64,000 nucleotides of DNA from Ignavibacteria bacterium (lineage in GTDB: Bacteria; Bacteroidota; Ignavibacteria; Kapaibacteriales; UBA961). A program made the translations under genes and the position numbers. Of the stretch, positions 10,369 to 19,583 are shown piece by piece. The first letter of the stretch is position 1. The number at the start of each line of letters is the position of its first letter. The stretch spans positions 186,001-250,000 of the forward strand of contig JADJXV010000002.1 in NCBI GenBank assembly GCA_016720145.1. The letters are read 5' to 3'. Under the pieces are notes generated by a model, which saw only the letters and a program-made list of their open reading frames with translations, was not told the origin of the DNA and did no database searches.

Positions 10369-11440
10369 ATGAATACGCATCCCCTCCCTCTATCTACACA
10401 CCTAATTGTTCGTCGATATTTATACCTGAGGATTTCTATTTTTTCGTTAATCATTGCTTTGACATCGGTGTATGTTTTCAGTTTACCAATGTCAATCCCG
10501 ATACAAATCTTTCTATTTATCACCCTTACGTTTCTATTAAATTTACTTTTTATAAGTAATTTGGTCAAGTTTCTTAATCAAATAAGCGAGACACCGTTTG
10601 TTCAAATTACTGAAGCCGCGAAACTCGTCTCCGGCGGAGTAACGACAGCCCGTGCAGTACTTGAGGCCATGCCGACATCCGAGGCATTCCGCGCCGCCGA
10701 AGCAGTGAATGCTCTTGCCGATAAAGCAGGGAAAGATATAGCCGAAATGAAAAAATTAGAACGGGTACGGTCGGAGTTTTTGGAATGTATCGCACGAACT
10801 CCGCACGCCTATATTCTAGATTCAAGGTTACCTCGAGACTCTCCTAGACGGCGCTTTGGAGGACAAAGACGTGAGCCGAAAGTTTGTCGAGCGCGCCCAT
10901 CAAAACACCAAACGTCTCAACATATTACTATCCGATTTAATTGACATTTCCAAGATTGAGTCCGGTGAAATGCGACTGAGTTTCCGGTATTTTAATCTCT
11001 GTGATATTATCCGCGAAACAATTGCATCACTCGAATTTCAGGCCACGTTGAGTGATGTTGAACTCTCATCTAATTGCATAAATGAACAAGAACTTATGGT
11101 CTATGGCGACAAAGAGCGTCTCGCACAAGTAATTGTCAATATCATGCAGAATGCTATAAAATATAATCGTGAGAAGGGTACTGTACAGGTCATAGTCGAG
11201 ACGCGAGCTCAAGACGTAAAAGTAAGGATAATCGACACAGGGATTGGAATTCCCGAGGAACAGAAATCGCGGATTTTTGAGAGATTTTACAGGGTCGATT
11301 CAGGACGTTCGCGGAGTGTTGGCGGTACTGGCTTGGGACTTGCAATCGTTAAGCACATTTTAGAAGCGCATCAAGCACCATTTGGCGTCGAGAGTACACT
11401 TGGTGTTGGTACGGAGATTTGGCTGGTGTTGAAGAGGTGA
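10369..11440 (+). pseudogene. Membrane sensor histidine kinase, disrupted in the H-box region
   Basis: The N-terminus has two membrane helices (about residues 15-65) and a linker, then RVRSEFL just before the phosphorylation site. The H-box NVSHELRTPIF is present but in another frame, followed by TAG (10817-10819) and then IQGYLETLLDGALEDKD, which leads into an intact DHp/ATPase part (QNAIKYN N-box, DTGIGIP G1, GGTGLGLAI G2). Restoring it needs two bases near 10782-10785 (GGAA read as GGGAAA gives FLGNVSHE) and one substitution at the TAG. As printed, the kinase cannot be made. No response regulator lies beside it. Start: ATG at 10369. Confidence 0.8.
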
Positions 11441-11541
11441 TTTATTACAAAAATAGAATCATTGCATTTGAGCAATCCAGAGTTCGAAACTACACTCTTA
11501 AGTGTTTTATTTAAATACATATACCTACAATAATCCTACCT

Positions 11542-12228
11542 TCAATACACCCGCGCTTCATCATTCAATATTTTTATTCCTTCTCCTGCTTGCGTCAGAA
11601 CATAGACACCTAATTTTTTGGCGGCTTCGAGCGCATGGTCATCAACGCTCAATCCTGCTACGGAAAGATAAATATCCTTCGAAGCTTCTTCCGGGAATAG
11701 TATGCGGAAGTTCTCAACTTTCCTTTTCGTTAGCTCCTCGATATCATCGCTGCGCAGTCGGTATTTTATCTCTACAATTCCGACTGCTTTTTCGCCGTAA
11801 AGGATAACATCATATTGATCGCGCAGGGTACGCTGCTTGTTATAGCGCTTTTCATTTCGCTCGGCAAAGTCAAAACTCACGCCATTGAGTGACGGCGTTC
11901 TCTCGAGTGCCGCCGAAAAAAACTGTTCGGCCGTGAGCCCGTTAGAGTCGGTAACGCCATTGATATGCCGTGATAATTCCTTGATATATCTGCCGATTTC
12001 TTGGAGTTCTGTCGATGTGTTGTGGGTGAGTTCTGTAATTTCAGCACGAGTTTCTGTGCTTGTTTCCTGAAACTTACGATCAGTTTCCTGAAATTTACGG
12101 TCAGTATCCAGAAACTTACGGTCAGTGTCTTGAAATTTACGATCAGTTTCCTGAAATTTACGATCAGTTTCTTTCTGACTCTGAGCGAGTTCTCTGAGGA
12201 TGAGCTTTACTTCTTCGAGTGTATCCAT
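11542..12228 (-). CDS. Coiled-coil protein with PD-(D/E)XK-like C-terminal domain
   Basis: 228 residues. The N-terminal third is a heptad array (units like KFQETDR, about residues 17-60) that must form a coiled coil. The C-terminal half has a nuclease-fold signature: QYDVILYGEKAVGIVEIKYR (Asp, then Glu-x-Lys on the next strand), the arrangement of the PD-(D/E)XK core. Similar coiled-coil plus nuclease-like proteins are often called DUF3782-like and occur in many strain-specific copies. No partner gene is adjacent. Activity is unproven. It stands alone between two minus/plus gene blocks and could be a mobile or defence-related gene. Confidence 0.65.
   Translation of the reverse strand: MDTLEEVKLILRELAQSQKETDRKFQETDRKFQDTDRKFLDTDRKFQETDRKFQETSTETRAEITELTHNTSTELQEIGRYIKELSRHINGVTDSNGLTAEQFFSAALERTPSLNGVSFDFAERNEKRYNKQRTLRDQYDVILYGEKAVGIVEIKYRLRSDDIEELTKRKVENFRILFPEEASKDIYLSVAGLSVDDHALEAAKKLGVYVLTQAGEGIKILNDEARVY
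12062..12166. repeat. Five 21-bp tandem repeats inside the coiled-coil gene
   Basis: Units of the form GTTTCCTGAAATTTACGATCA, each with zero to several changes, run back to back; on the minus strand each encodes one heptad of the type DRKFQET. Copy number could vary between strains and change coiled-coil length. Confidence 0.9.
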
Positions 12229-12250
12229 GGTAGTGCTTTCGGGTAATGAA

Positions 12251-12279
12251 TTATGGTGAATTGATTTATGGTGAATTGA
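12251..12279. repeat. Two copies of a 14-15 bp repeat upstream of the coiled-coil gene
   Basis: TTTATGGTGAATTGA occurs in two adjoining copies (the first lacks one T) just before the start of the minus-strand gene. It may reflect replication slippage; no function is evident. Confidence 0.6.
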
Positions 12280-12425
12280 TTTATTGCAAATATATGAATT
12301 TGGATGGAATTATATTTAGTGATGGAGAAAAATTTAAAAAAGTGGATTTCCTATTTTGTCGATAAGTGTATTCAGTCAATTCCTGTCCAATTTCTAACAA
12401 GAGGGATTGTTGCACATAATTCCCA

Positions 12426-13259
12426 TCAAAATATCACCTGAAAGCCAATACCCGAATACGCATCATTTTGGTCATAAAACATACCATGCACGCTGCGTCC
12501 GCGATAGGCGAAGAAGGTGAGGAGATATCCTTTGTTTTTCGAGGTTTTGAGGAAGAGTCCGGCTTGTGCGGCATGGGTACCTTGGTAAGAATTATCCACG
12601 CCAATGAGCTTGAAGTCATAGCCAAATTCGAATGAAAGTGATTTGGAAAGTGAGTACGAACCATCAAATCCGAACTCGGGAATAAATCTATTTGCGCGGC
12701 GTGGCTGAGTTGCCCAAAGATAGGTAAATCCTCCATAGACACGCACTTGTTGTGAGAATTCTACCGCTCCAATTAACTCAACAAACTCGCGGCTATACAC
12801 AAACGGTTTCTGCCGGACAAAGACACTGTCCGAGGCATAGCCATCGACTAAATGCGAGGAAATATGTGCAATTCTCAGCCGCACAGACCATTCGGTTGTC
12901 GGCGTGAATTGGTGCTTAACAGCTCCATTAATTCCAAAATAAAAATCAGCTGTTTCGACAGGAAATTTGAGTTTACCTTCGCTTCTTAGTCGTGTGAGAG
13001 TAAAGAAATCGGTACCGAGTGAGAGAAGAAGTGAGTCGGTAAGCTTGAGAGTTTGGAGGTCGATGCTGTTACCAATGTCGAGCCGGAGTTTATTATCATC
13101 AAACTGATACATAGTTCCAACACGCGCTTCGAGAGGATTCGCAGTCAGTGGCTTGAAATAATTATCGCCAAGTGAATAGGCGTGAGACTTAGTGATTACG
13201 ACAAGATAGCATAACAGGAAGGCAAACAAGCAGCGGAGGGTGAGTCGTTGCAGATGCAT
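12426..13259 (-). CDS. DUF1207-like outer-membrane protein
   Basis: 277 residues with a signal peptide (MHLQRLTLRCLFAFLLCYLVV, cleavage near SHAYS). The early motif YFKPLTANPLEARVG, the middle IAHISSHLVDGY and the ending GMFYDQNDAYSGIGFQVIF match the pattern of DUF1207 proteins, predicted outer-membrane barrels. It ends in Phe as barrels do. Fifteen bases separate its start from the end of the sugar-transferase gene upstream, so it is probably the last gene of that operon. Function unknown; an envelope role fits the context. Confidence 0.7.
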   Translation of the reverse strand: MHLQRLTLRCLFAFLLCYLVVITKSHAYSLGDNYFKPLTANPLEARVGTMYQFDDNKLRLDIGNSIDLQTLKLTDSLLLSLGTDFFTLTRLRSEGKLKFPVETADFYFGINGAVKHQFTPTTEWSVRLRIAHISSHLVDGYASDSVFVRQKPFVYSREFVELIGAVEFSQQVRVYGGFTYLWATQPRRANRFIPEFGFDGSYSLSKSLSFEFGYDFKLIGVDNSYQGTHAAQAGLFLKTSKNKGYLLTFFAYRGRSVHGMFYDQNDAYSGIGFQVIF

Positions 13260-13273
13260 AGTATCCGGGAAAT

Positions 13274-14773
13274 TTAGTAACCGCCTTTTCCGATAAGAAC
13301 TACACCAATTGTACGCGCAAGTATATAGATATCTAAGAACATAGACCAGTTACGGATATAATATATATCTGTATGGACACGTTCTTCAAAGCTCGATTCA
13401 TTGCGGTCAGTCACCTGCCAGAGACCGGAGATACCGGGATGAATCTTGAGAATCATATCGTCGAGTCCGCTCATTTTATACTTCTCGCGTGGCATATAAG
13501 CGCGCGGTCCGATTAAACTCATATCGCCTTTGAGCACATTCCAAAATTGGGGTAATTCATCCAAACTAAATTTACGGAGGAAGCGACCAATGCGGGTCAC
13601 GCGGGGGTCATTACGGAGCTTGTGGTAGAATTCATACTCGGCGCGGAGCTCTTCGTCTTGCTGTAAGAGATATTCGAGGCGCTGCTCGGCATCATTGTGC
13701 ATCGTGCGAAATTTCAATACTTTAAAGCGTTTATCACCACGTCCCATACGTTCCTGCCGGAAAAACACCGATCCGTGAGATTCTAAAGCAATGAGTGAGG
13801 CAATAACCAAAATCAGTGGGAGAGCGGCGAGTCCAAGAATAACCGTGAGAGTAATATCGAGAATGCGTTTGGTAATATACGAGGACTTACGGAGGAGACG
13901 CTGCTGCACTTCCAAGCCGAGAATACCGCCCAAATCACGAGTTGATACCCACAAGCTCGACAAACCGAACAAATCGGGAATAACCGTCAAATGGGTAAAA
14001 TGCTGTGAAGAATTTTGAATGATTTGATGAATTCTTTCGCGTTTTACACTCGGCATAGCAATAATTGCATGATCTATTTCAAGCTTATCGCCTAAAACTG
14101 CAGCGAGCTCTAGACCTCCTACGACCGGTATTGAATGAATATATCCCCATCGATTAGGGTCGTCATCCAATGCTAATATTGGTCGTAATCCAATTTGAAT
14201 ATGTTTTTGAAGTGCGTTGATAATTTCTTCACCGGCTTTTCCTGCACCAATAATCATCACCGGAATCCCCCACCACTGCTTATCTCCACATAATTTACGG
14301 ACAAAAGCTCTTCCAAGTGGCACGGCAGGTAGAGCTAAAAGCCATGAAGTAATAAATAACGGTTGGTCATAGAGTATTGGTTCGTTGACGAGTAAAGTAG
14401 CAGCAGCAAGCAGTAAAAACACTATTGAAGTACAATAAGTAAGGCTACGAAGCTCTTCAACGACACCTACGCCGAATCCGGGGTAGAGTCCTCGAAGAAG
14501 ATATGAGAAGGGAAACAGGGTAAGAGCGAACGGGAGGATAGAAAAATATCTGTTAAGCGATAACGTGGCCGAGGTATCTCCGAAGTATTGTAGGAAACCA
14601 ATAGAAGCAAGGATCGAACAAAATAGAACAGTGATATCCGAAAGTCCAAATAGCAATGAAGCGGCTACTTTACGGAGGATTATTTTGATTTTACTATGGG
14701 AAGTTGGGGTCGTGTCTTTTACGAGAGCAGTAATATCTTTCAGGTTGAGAGTGTTTGCTTGCTTTATACTCAT
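13274..14773 (-). CDS. Polyprenyl-phosphate sugar-1-phosphate transferase (WbaP-like)
   Basis: This inner-membrane enzyme transfers a sugar 1-phosphate to undecaprenyl phosphate to begin O-antigen or exopolysaccharide repeat units. About 499 residues: four or five N-terminal helices, a nucleotide-binding-like middle domain (MIIGAGKAGEEII), one more helix, and the catalytic C-terminal domain with KRILDI, FFRQERMGRGDKRFKVLKFRTM, SLDELPQFWNVLKGDMSLIGPR and HPGISGLWQV. I chose the ATG at 14773, with aaaggga upstream, over a TTG at 14854. It lies about 100 bases after lpxA and ends the envelope block. Sugar specificity cannot be read from sequence. Confidence 0.9.
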   Translation of the reverse strand: MSIKQANTLNLKDITALVKDTTPTSHSKIKIILRKVAASLLFGLSDITVLFCSILASIGFLQYFGDTSATLSLNRYFSILPFALTLFPFSYLLRGLYPGFGVGVVEELRSLTYCTSIVFLLLAAATLLVNEPILYDQPLFITSWLLALPAVPLGRAFVRKLCGDKQWWGIPVMIIGAGKAGEEIINALQKHIQIGLRPILALDDDPNRWGYIHSIPVVGGLELAAVLGDKLEIDHAIIAMPSVKRERIHQIIQNSSQHFTHLTVIPDLFGLSSLWVSTRDLGGILGLEVQQRLLRKSSYITKRILDITLTVILGLAALPLILVIASLIALESHGSVFFRQERMGRGDKRFKVLKFRTMHNDAEQRLEYLLQQDEELRAEYEFYHKLRNDPRVTRIGRFLRKFSLDELPQFWNVLKGDMSLIGPRAYMPREKYKMSGLDDMILKIHPGISGLWQVTDRNESSFEERVHTDIYYIRNWSMFLDIYILARTIGVVLIGKGGY

Positions 14774-14871
14774 TGCTGGAAATATCCCTTTATATATAAG
14801 ATTTGCGCCTGAATTATACCGTGTAACACGACTTTGATTTTCAAATTTACGCAAAATAATTTAACTTTTAC

Positions 14872-15639
14872 TTAACGCAGAGCGCCTTTTTTCGATGAAC
14901 GAATAAAATCTATGATTTCCTGCACCTCTACAATTGGTGTGCCGAGTTGTAAAAATTCTGCTATTCCTTCAGTTGTATTGTATTTTCCGAGAAAAACCAT
15001 GTCGAAAAATTTCTCGATTTCTGCAATTGTCTCGTTCGTAAAGCCGCGTCTTCGTAGGCCAATTTTGTTTATACCTTCAATCTGTGCCGGCTCGCGTCCA
15101 ACGAGTGAGTAGTGCGGTACATCTTTTGTGATTTTCACGTCAGCGCCAAGCATGACGTGTTTCCCAATACGGCAGAATTGAACTACCTTTACCATTCCAC
15201 CTAGTATTGCCCAATCGTCGATCGAGACATGTCCTGCCAGCTGAGTACCATTTGAAAGAATGACATTATTGCCCACGACACAGTCGTGAGCAACGTGCGA
15301 ATATGCCATTATCAAACAATCGTTACCTACTCTTGCTTCACCTGAAAAGGTTGTTCCACGGTTGACAGTAGCGCATTCGCGCACTACTGTTCGGTCGCCG
15401 ATTATTGCCAATGTCGGCTCACCTTTGTATTTCAAGTCTTGTGGTTCTGCACCTATGACTGCATTTGGAAAAATGACTGCATCCGAACCGATTCTGCTTC
15501 CATTACACAATACAGCATGGGTGCGTATATCTGCTCCTTCAGCAATTTCAACGTCGTCTTCGACCACAGCGAAAGGGCCGATTTTGACGGAGTTACCTAT
15601 TTTGGCTTTATGTGAAACTACTGCAGTGGAATGGATCAT
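14872..15639 (-). CDS. lpxA: Acyl-ACP:UDP-N-acetylglucosamine O-acyltransferase
   Basis: First step of lipid A synthesis: adds a 3-hydroxyacyl chain to UDP-GlcNAc in the cytoplasm. 255 residues, nearly all left-handed beta-helix hexapeptide repeats in the first ~190 residues (IGPFAVVEDDVEI, VIGAEPQDLKYKGEP). The catalytic His lies in YSHVAHDCVVGNN. The C-terminal helical part (GLRRRGFTNETIAEIEKFF) is typical. It lies 32 bases after lpxC/fabZ and surely shares its transcript. Confidence 0.95.
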   Translation of the reverse strand: MIHSTAVVSHKAKIGNSVKIGPFAVVEDDVEIAEGADIRTHAVLCNGSRIGSDAVIFPNAVIGAEPQDLKYKGEPTLAIIGDRTVVRECATVNRGTTFSGEARVGNDCLIMAYSHVAHDCVVGNNVILSNGTQLAGHVSIDDWAILGGMVKVVQFCRIGKHVMLGADVKITKDVPHYSLVGREPAQIEGINKIGLRRRGFTNETIAEIEKFFDMVFLGKYNTTEGIAEFLQLGTPIVEVQEIIDFIRSSKKGALR

Positions 15640-15671
15640 ACGTTCATAATCATGTACATTTTGGTCAATAT

Positions 15672-17069
15672 TTATTTGTCAACTACAGCAGCAAGAAGCT
15701 CGGCTTCGGCCACAAGATTTCCGTCCACATACGCTTTAGCTGCGAGGGTAAACGTGTTGAATCTCTTGCTGACGAGCTTGACATCCATCACGAGTTGATC
15801 GCCTGGTACTACGGGCTTGCGGAAGCGTACTTTGTCCATTCCCATAAAGAACACAAGCTTATTTTCATCGAATGTGCCATTATTCAGGAGTAGCATACCA
15901 CCTGTTTGTCCCATTGCTTCGAGGATAAGTACTCCCGGCATGATAGGTCTTCCCGGGAAATGTCCATTGAAGAAATCTTCGTTTATCGTCACATTTTTAT
16001 ATCCTCTGATTCGGGAATTCTCCACATCAAATTCGGTAATTCTATCCACTAAAAGAAAAGGATAGCGATGAGGCATAATTTTCAAAATTGCATTCACATC
16101 AAATATTGCATTTTCTCCTCGCTTGACCTGAAATTTCTTTTGAATTTTCTTTTGTTCGTAAAGTTTCCGGATCTTTCGTGCAAATTCAATATTTGCAGCG
16201 TGTCCGGGTCGTGCTGCAAGAATCTGCGCTTTCATTGGTACACCGACAAGAGCCAAATCACCAAGCATATCAAGTAGCTTATGACGGGCGGGTTCGTTTT
16301 TGAAGCGTAAGTGATTGTTATTGAGAATTCCTGAGTCGCCGAGGACAGTTTTATTCGGATAGCCGATCGATAGTAGCATAGCGGAGAGCTCATCCTGAGA
16401 CAGTTTTTTATCAACGATAACGACGGCATTATCGAGTGAACCGCCTTTGATAAGCCCTTGTTTGTGAAGCATTTCCACTTCGGTCAGAAAGCAAAATGTC
16501 CTTGCAGGTGCAAATTCCGATAAGAATTCTTTTTCTAAATCGAATAAACCGGTATGCTGAGATCCAAGAGCAGGATTATGATAATCGACCATGACCGTAA
16601 TGCGGAAGTCTTCATTGGGTAACCCAACAATTTCCACACCGCGCGATTCATTGACATACCTTATTGTTGAGTCGATTACAAGGTAATCTTTAGGTGCTTT
16701 TTGTTCTTCAAATCCTGTCGCAAGGAGAGGTGTAGTAAACGGGAGTGCAGAGCCATCACCTACAGGCGGCTCATTATTATCAATTTCAATACGGCAATTG
16801 TCTATCTCAAGCCCTACAAGTGCAGCAAGAGTGTGCTCTACTGTATGAACAGAGGCATCATTATGGGTAAGGGTCGTTCCGCGTGCTATATCGGTGACAT
16901 AATCGACATTAGCAGGAATTTCCGGTGAATTGGGAATATCAGTTCTGATAAACTTGAAACCATAATTTTCCGGTGCTGGGCAAAATGTAATTGTACTAAC
17001 GTTACCGGTGTGGAGTCCTACACCGGAAACTGACACTCTTTCACGCACAGTGCGCTGATTTACAAGCAT
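15672..17069 (-). CDS. lpxC/fabZ: Bifunctional LpxC deacetylase / FabZ dehydratase fusion
   Basis: 465 residues carrying two enzymes. Residues 1 to ~300 are UDP-3-O-acyl-GlcNAc deacetylase, the committed lipid A step: the zinc ligands are in VEHTLAALVG and in HKLLDMLGDLALVG. Residues ~315-465 are the 3-hydroxyacyl-ACP dehydratase of fatty-acid synthesis: HRYPFLLVDR, then the catalytic NGHFPGRPIMPGVLILEAMGQ. The fusion is characteristic of Bacteroidota and Chlorobiota and links control of lipid A and phospholipid supply. It lies between lpxD (79 bases upstream) and lpxA in one operon. Confidence 0.97.
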   Translation of the reverse strand: MLVNQRTVRERVSVSGVGLHTGNVSTITFCPAPENYGFKFIRTDIPNSPEIPANVDYVTDIARGTTLTHNDASVHTVEHTLAALVGLEIDNCRIEIDNNEPPVGDGSALPFTTPLLATGFEEQKAPKDYLVIDSTIRYVNESRGVEIVGLPNEDFRITVMVDYHNPALGSQHTGLFDLEKEFLSEFAPARTFCFLTEVEMLHKQGLIKGGSLDNAVVIVDKKLSQDELSAMLLSIGYPNKTVLGDSGILNNNHLRFKNEPARHKLLDMLGDLALVGVPMKAQILAARPGHAANIEFARKIRKLYEQKKIQKKFQVKRGENAIFDVNAILKIMPHRYPFLLVDRITEFDVENSRIRGYKNVTINEDFFNGHFPGRPIMPGVLILEAMGQTGGMLLLNNGTFDENKLVFFMGMDKVRFRKPVVPGDQLVMDVKLVSKRFNTFTLAAKAYVDGNLVAEAELLAAVVDK

Positions 17070-17147
17070 ATTATTAACGATATGAAGAAAATTTTAAAAG
17101 CAATTAATATCAAAATTAGGGAAATATCAAGGAAATGCAGCGATTGT

Positions 17148-18191
17148 TTATTCTTTTTTTTGGATGGCTTTTAGTTCAGTGACATCTCTCAAAATCTGTG
17201 GAAGGTGCTTGAGTGCAACTAATATTTTCAACTCTTCGCCATGTGGCTTAGCGGGAGATCCGAAATAATGTCCTTCAGTCAAAATTGATTTGGCTACACC
17301 TGATTGTGCATGAACGATGACATCAGGAACTGTTTCGATATGACCAACTACCCCAACTTGACCGGCAATACGATTCCGAGCACCAATCTTGGTACTCCCT
17401 GAGACACCGGCTTGCGCTGCAATTGCAGTATTTTCACCTATAGTAACATTATGAGCTATATGGACTAAATTATCAACTTTTACACCATTTTCTAAAATGG
17501 TCGCTCCTACAAATGCACGGTCAATAGTTGTATTAGCACCTATCTCGCATTCGTCACCAATTATCACTGTACCAACTTGCGGAATTTTTTCAAATTTACC
17601 GTCTTCTGCTTCATGGAATCCAAACCCATCTGCGCCAAGCACAGCACCGGCGTGAATTATCGTTCGTTTTCCTATAATTGTTCCGTTGTAGCATACTGCG
17701 TTCGCATGGATGATTGAATTTTGCCCTATTGACACATCATCATAGAGAATTACATTTCCGACGAGTACGACATCATCTGCAATTTCACATCTATCACTTA
17801 CAATACAACCTGCTCCTATATAAGCAGTTGCGGCAATCACTGAAGAATCGCCTATCACAACATTTGGATGAATATATCCTTGAGGATAGCTTTTCTCAGG
17901 TACAAATACTCTTAATAGCTTTACAAATGCTGCATAAGGATTTTCATGGCGTATAAATGCCGTAGATTGAATATCATTTTCAATTACAAAATCATGCGGG
18001 ATAATAATGCATCCAGCCTGTGAGTTAGAAATATATTTCTTGAATTTAGGATTGGAAAGAAAGGTGATCTCGCCTTCGAGTGCATATTCGAGTCTATTTA
18101 CCCCAATAATCGAAATTGCCGCATCACCGATGGGAATACCATCGATGAGAGCGGCAATTTCACCTACTGTTTTGAAATTGTTTTTTTTCAC
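17148..18191 (-). CDS. lpxD: UDP-3-O-(3-hydroxyacyl)glucosamine N-acyltransferase
   Basis: Third lipid A step, adding the N-linked hydroxyacyl chain. 347 residues: an N-terminal uridine-binding domain (LEGEITFLSNPKFKKYI) followed by hexapeptide repeats. The catalytic His is in DNLVHIAHNVTIG, and SGSTKIGARNRIAGQVG is a family signature. The start is GTG at 18191; no better in-frame ATG lies nearby. It lies 39 bases after the OmpH-like gene upstream. Confidence 0.95.
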   Translation of the reverse strand: MKKNNFKTVGEIAALIDGIPIGDAAISIIGVNRLEYALEGEITFLSNPKFKKYISNSQAGCIIIPHDFVIENDIQSTAFIRHENPYAAFVKLLRVFVPEKSYPQGYIHPNVVIGDSSVIAATAYIGAGCIVSDRCEIADDVVLVGNVILYDDVSIGQNSIIHANAVCYNGTIIGKRTIIHAGAVLGADGFGFHEAEDGKFEKIPQVGTVIIGDECEIGANTTIDRAFVGATILENGVKVDNLVHIAHNVTIGENTAIAAQAGVSGSTKIGARNRIAGQVGVVGHIETVPDVIVHAQSGVAKSILTEGHYFGSPAKPHGEELKILVALKHLPQILRDVTELKAIQKKE

Positions 18192-18230
18192 ACTTCTTTT
18201 CGCAATACTAAATATTCATCATGAGTTATT

Positions 18231-18923
18231 TTACTGTCTTGGAATCTCTTTTGCGGGTGCGTCTTTTGTAGGAGCGTCTTTCGGCGGAGGTACTTCATCC
18301 GTTCTCGTTTTTGTTCTGCGAGTACCGGTCGCCGGCTTTTCTTTTTCTTTATTTCGAGGATCATTTTTCACAGCAGCTTCCTGTTGCTTTTCTAAGTCTT
18401 CAACCTGTATGCCAAGCTTTTTCATAACCTTAACGGTCATATCATACTTAGGATTAATAAATATAAGAGGTTGCGATGATTTATCCCAAACAATATCATA
18501 TCCTTCGTCGAGCGACACTTCTTGTACTGAAGCAAATATTTTATCTTCCACACCTTTAAACACCAACGTGACAGCTCCATCATATTCACCGTTCGGACCA
18601 AATTTTTTGGTAGCAAACTCTTCGCGTTCCTTGCGTTTACGCTCCATGAGCATTTCTTTGTCATGGCGTTCCATATCTGTCCAAACAAGTCTATTCTTTT
18701 TGATCTCATTTTCAAGATCAGTAATCGTTTTTTGCTGTTCATCCAGCTCACGTTTCCAATCATCGACCATTGACTGTAATCTGAGCTGAGCCTGCTGTGC
18801 ATCAGGATATTTTTCACGAATTGTCTGGGAAGAGATGTATCCAATTTTCTGTGCTACACTACTATTCGGAAGCACTATTACCGCACTTAGAAGTATTAAA
18901 AATACTATGAGACATTTTTTCAT
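18231..18923 (-). CDS. OmpH/Skp-family periplasmic chaperone with charged tail
   Basis: 230 residues. Signal peptide (MKKCLIVFLILLSAVIVLPNSSVAQ), then the Skp core: GYISSQTIREKYPDAQ, a long charged coiled coil (residues ~45-120) and the paired strand IVWDKSSQPLIFINPKYD. It ends with a ~55-residue Pro/Lys/Asp-rich tail (KEKPATGTRRTKTRTDEVPPP) that ordinary Skp lacks. Skp holds unfolded outer-membrane proteins for BamA, and bamA lies two genes upstream in the same operon. The tail is low complexity, possibly disordered, and its role is unknown. Confidence 0.85.
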   Translation of the reverse strand: MKKCLIVFLILLSAVIVLPNSSVAQKIGYISSQTIREKYPDAQQAQLRLQSMVDDWKRELDEQQKTITDLENEIKKNRLVWTDMERHDKEMLMERKRKEREEFATKKFGPNGEYDGAVTLVFKGVEDKIFASVQEVSLDEGYDIVWDKSSQPLIFINPKYDMTVKVMKKLGIQVEDLEKQQEAAVKNDPRNKEKEKPATGTRRTKTRTDEVPPPKDAPTKDAPAKEIPRQ

Positions 18924-19001
18924 ATCATCCCTACGTTGTTTAAAGTAATAGAAAACAATTCAGTCAAGGGTAAGCATCGGTAATAGGCAATCCCTGAAAT
19001 A

Positions 19002-19526
19002 TTATTTACGTTTAATTTTGTCTATTACTTTGTAGGTAATATCAAATTTTTCTTCTGCAAAAAGGAGACTTGGATTTGTTTTATCAAACACAAAACTCAT
19101 TTTCTCTTCCTTCGCCACATCTTTGATAGTTGCAAGGATTTTTTCGCGAATAGGGGTCATAAATATTTCGCGTAAACGGATGATTTCGCCTTGCTGACCA
19201 AATTTATCCTCTTGATAGGCAAGAGCTGTTTGTTGTAATGACTTAAGCGCATCTTCTTCTTTTTTCTTTGCTTCGGCTGTCATCATCGCTTCTTGCTTTT
19301 TATACGATTCAATTTTACCTTTAAAATCTTCTTCGAATTTCCGCAGAGTATCTTGATATTTCGACCCAATATCTTTCAATTTTTTGTCTGCATCTAATGC
19401 ATCCGGTAATTGTTTCAGAATAGTTTCCGTATCGACAAAACCTAATTTAAGGTTTTGAGCCGACGCGGTATGTGATCCAATAATTCCCACGATACAAAGA
19501 GTGAGGAGTGCGAGTATTGTTTTCAT
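19002..19526 (-). CDS. OmpH/Skp-family periplasmic chaperone
   Basis: 174 residues, close to normal Skp length. Signal peptide (MKTILALLTLCIVGIIG, cleavage near SAQN), then LKLGFVDTETILKQLPDA, a coiled coil with many Lys/Glu and the terminal FVFDKTNPSLLFAEEKFD. It lies 57 bases after bamA and is the first of two paralogous chaperones in the operon. The second has a longer tail, so the two may have divided their clients. Confidence 0.9.
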   Translation of the reverse strand: MKTILALLTLCIVGIIGSHTASAQNLKLGFVDTETILKQLPDALDADKKLKDIGSKYQDTLRKFEEDFKGKIESYKKQEAMMTAEAKKKEEDALKSLQQTALAYQEDKFGQQGEIIRLREIFMTPIREKILATIKDVAKEEKMSFVFDKTNPSLLFAEEKFDITYKVIDKIKRK

Positions 19527-19583
19527 GTAACTGTACCTTATATAATTAATAATGATAAAATAAATGTTTGAGTTTATACTATA

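Noticed and set aside
12001..12246. Plus-strand coding frame over the coiled-coil gene
   Set aside because: It is the mirror image of the repeats of a well-supported minus-strand gene, with repeated low-complexity residues and no start context.
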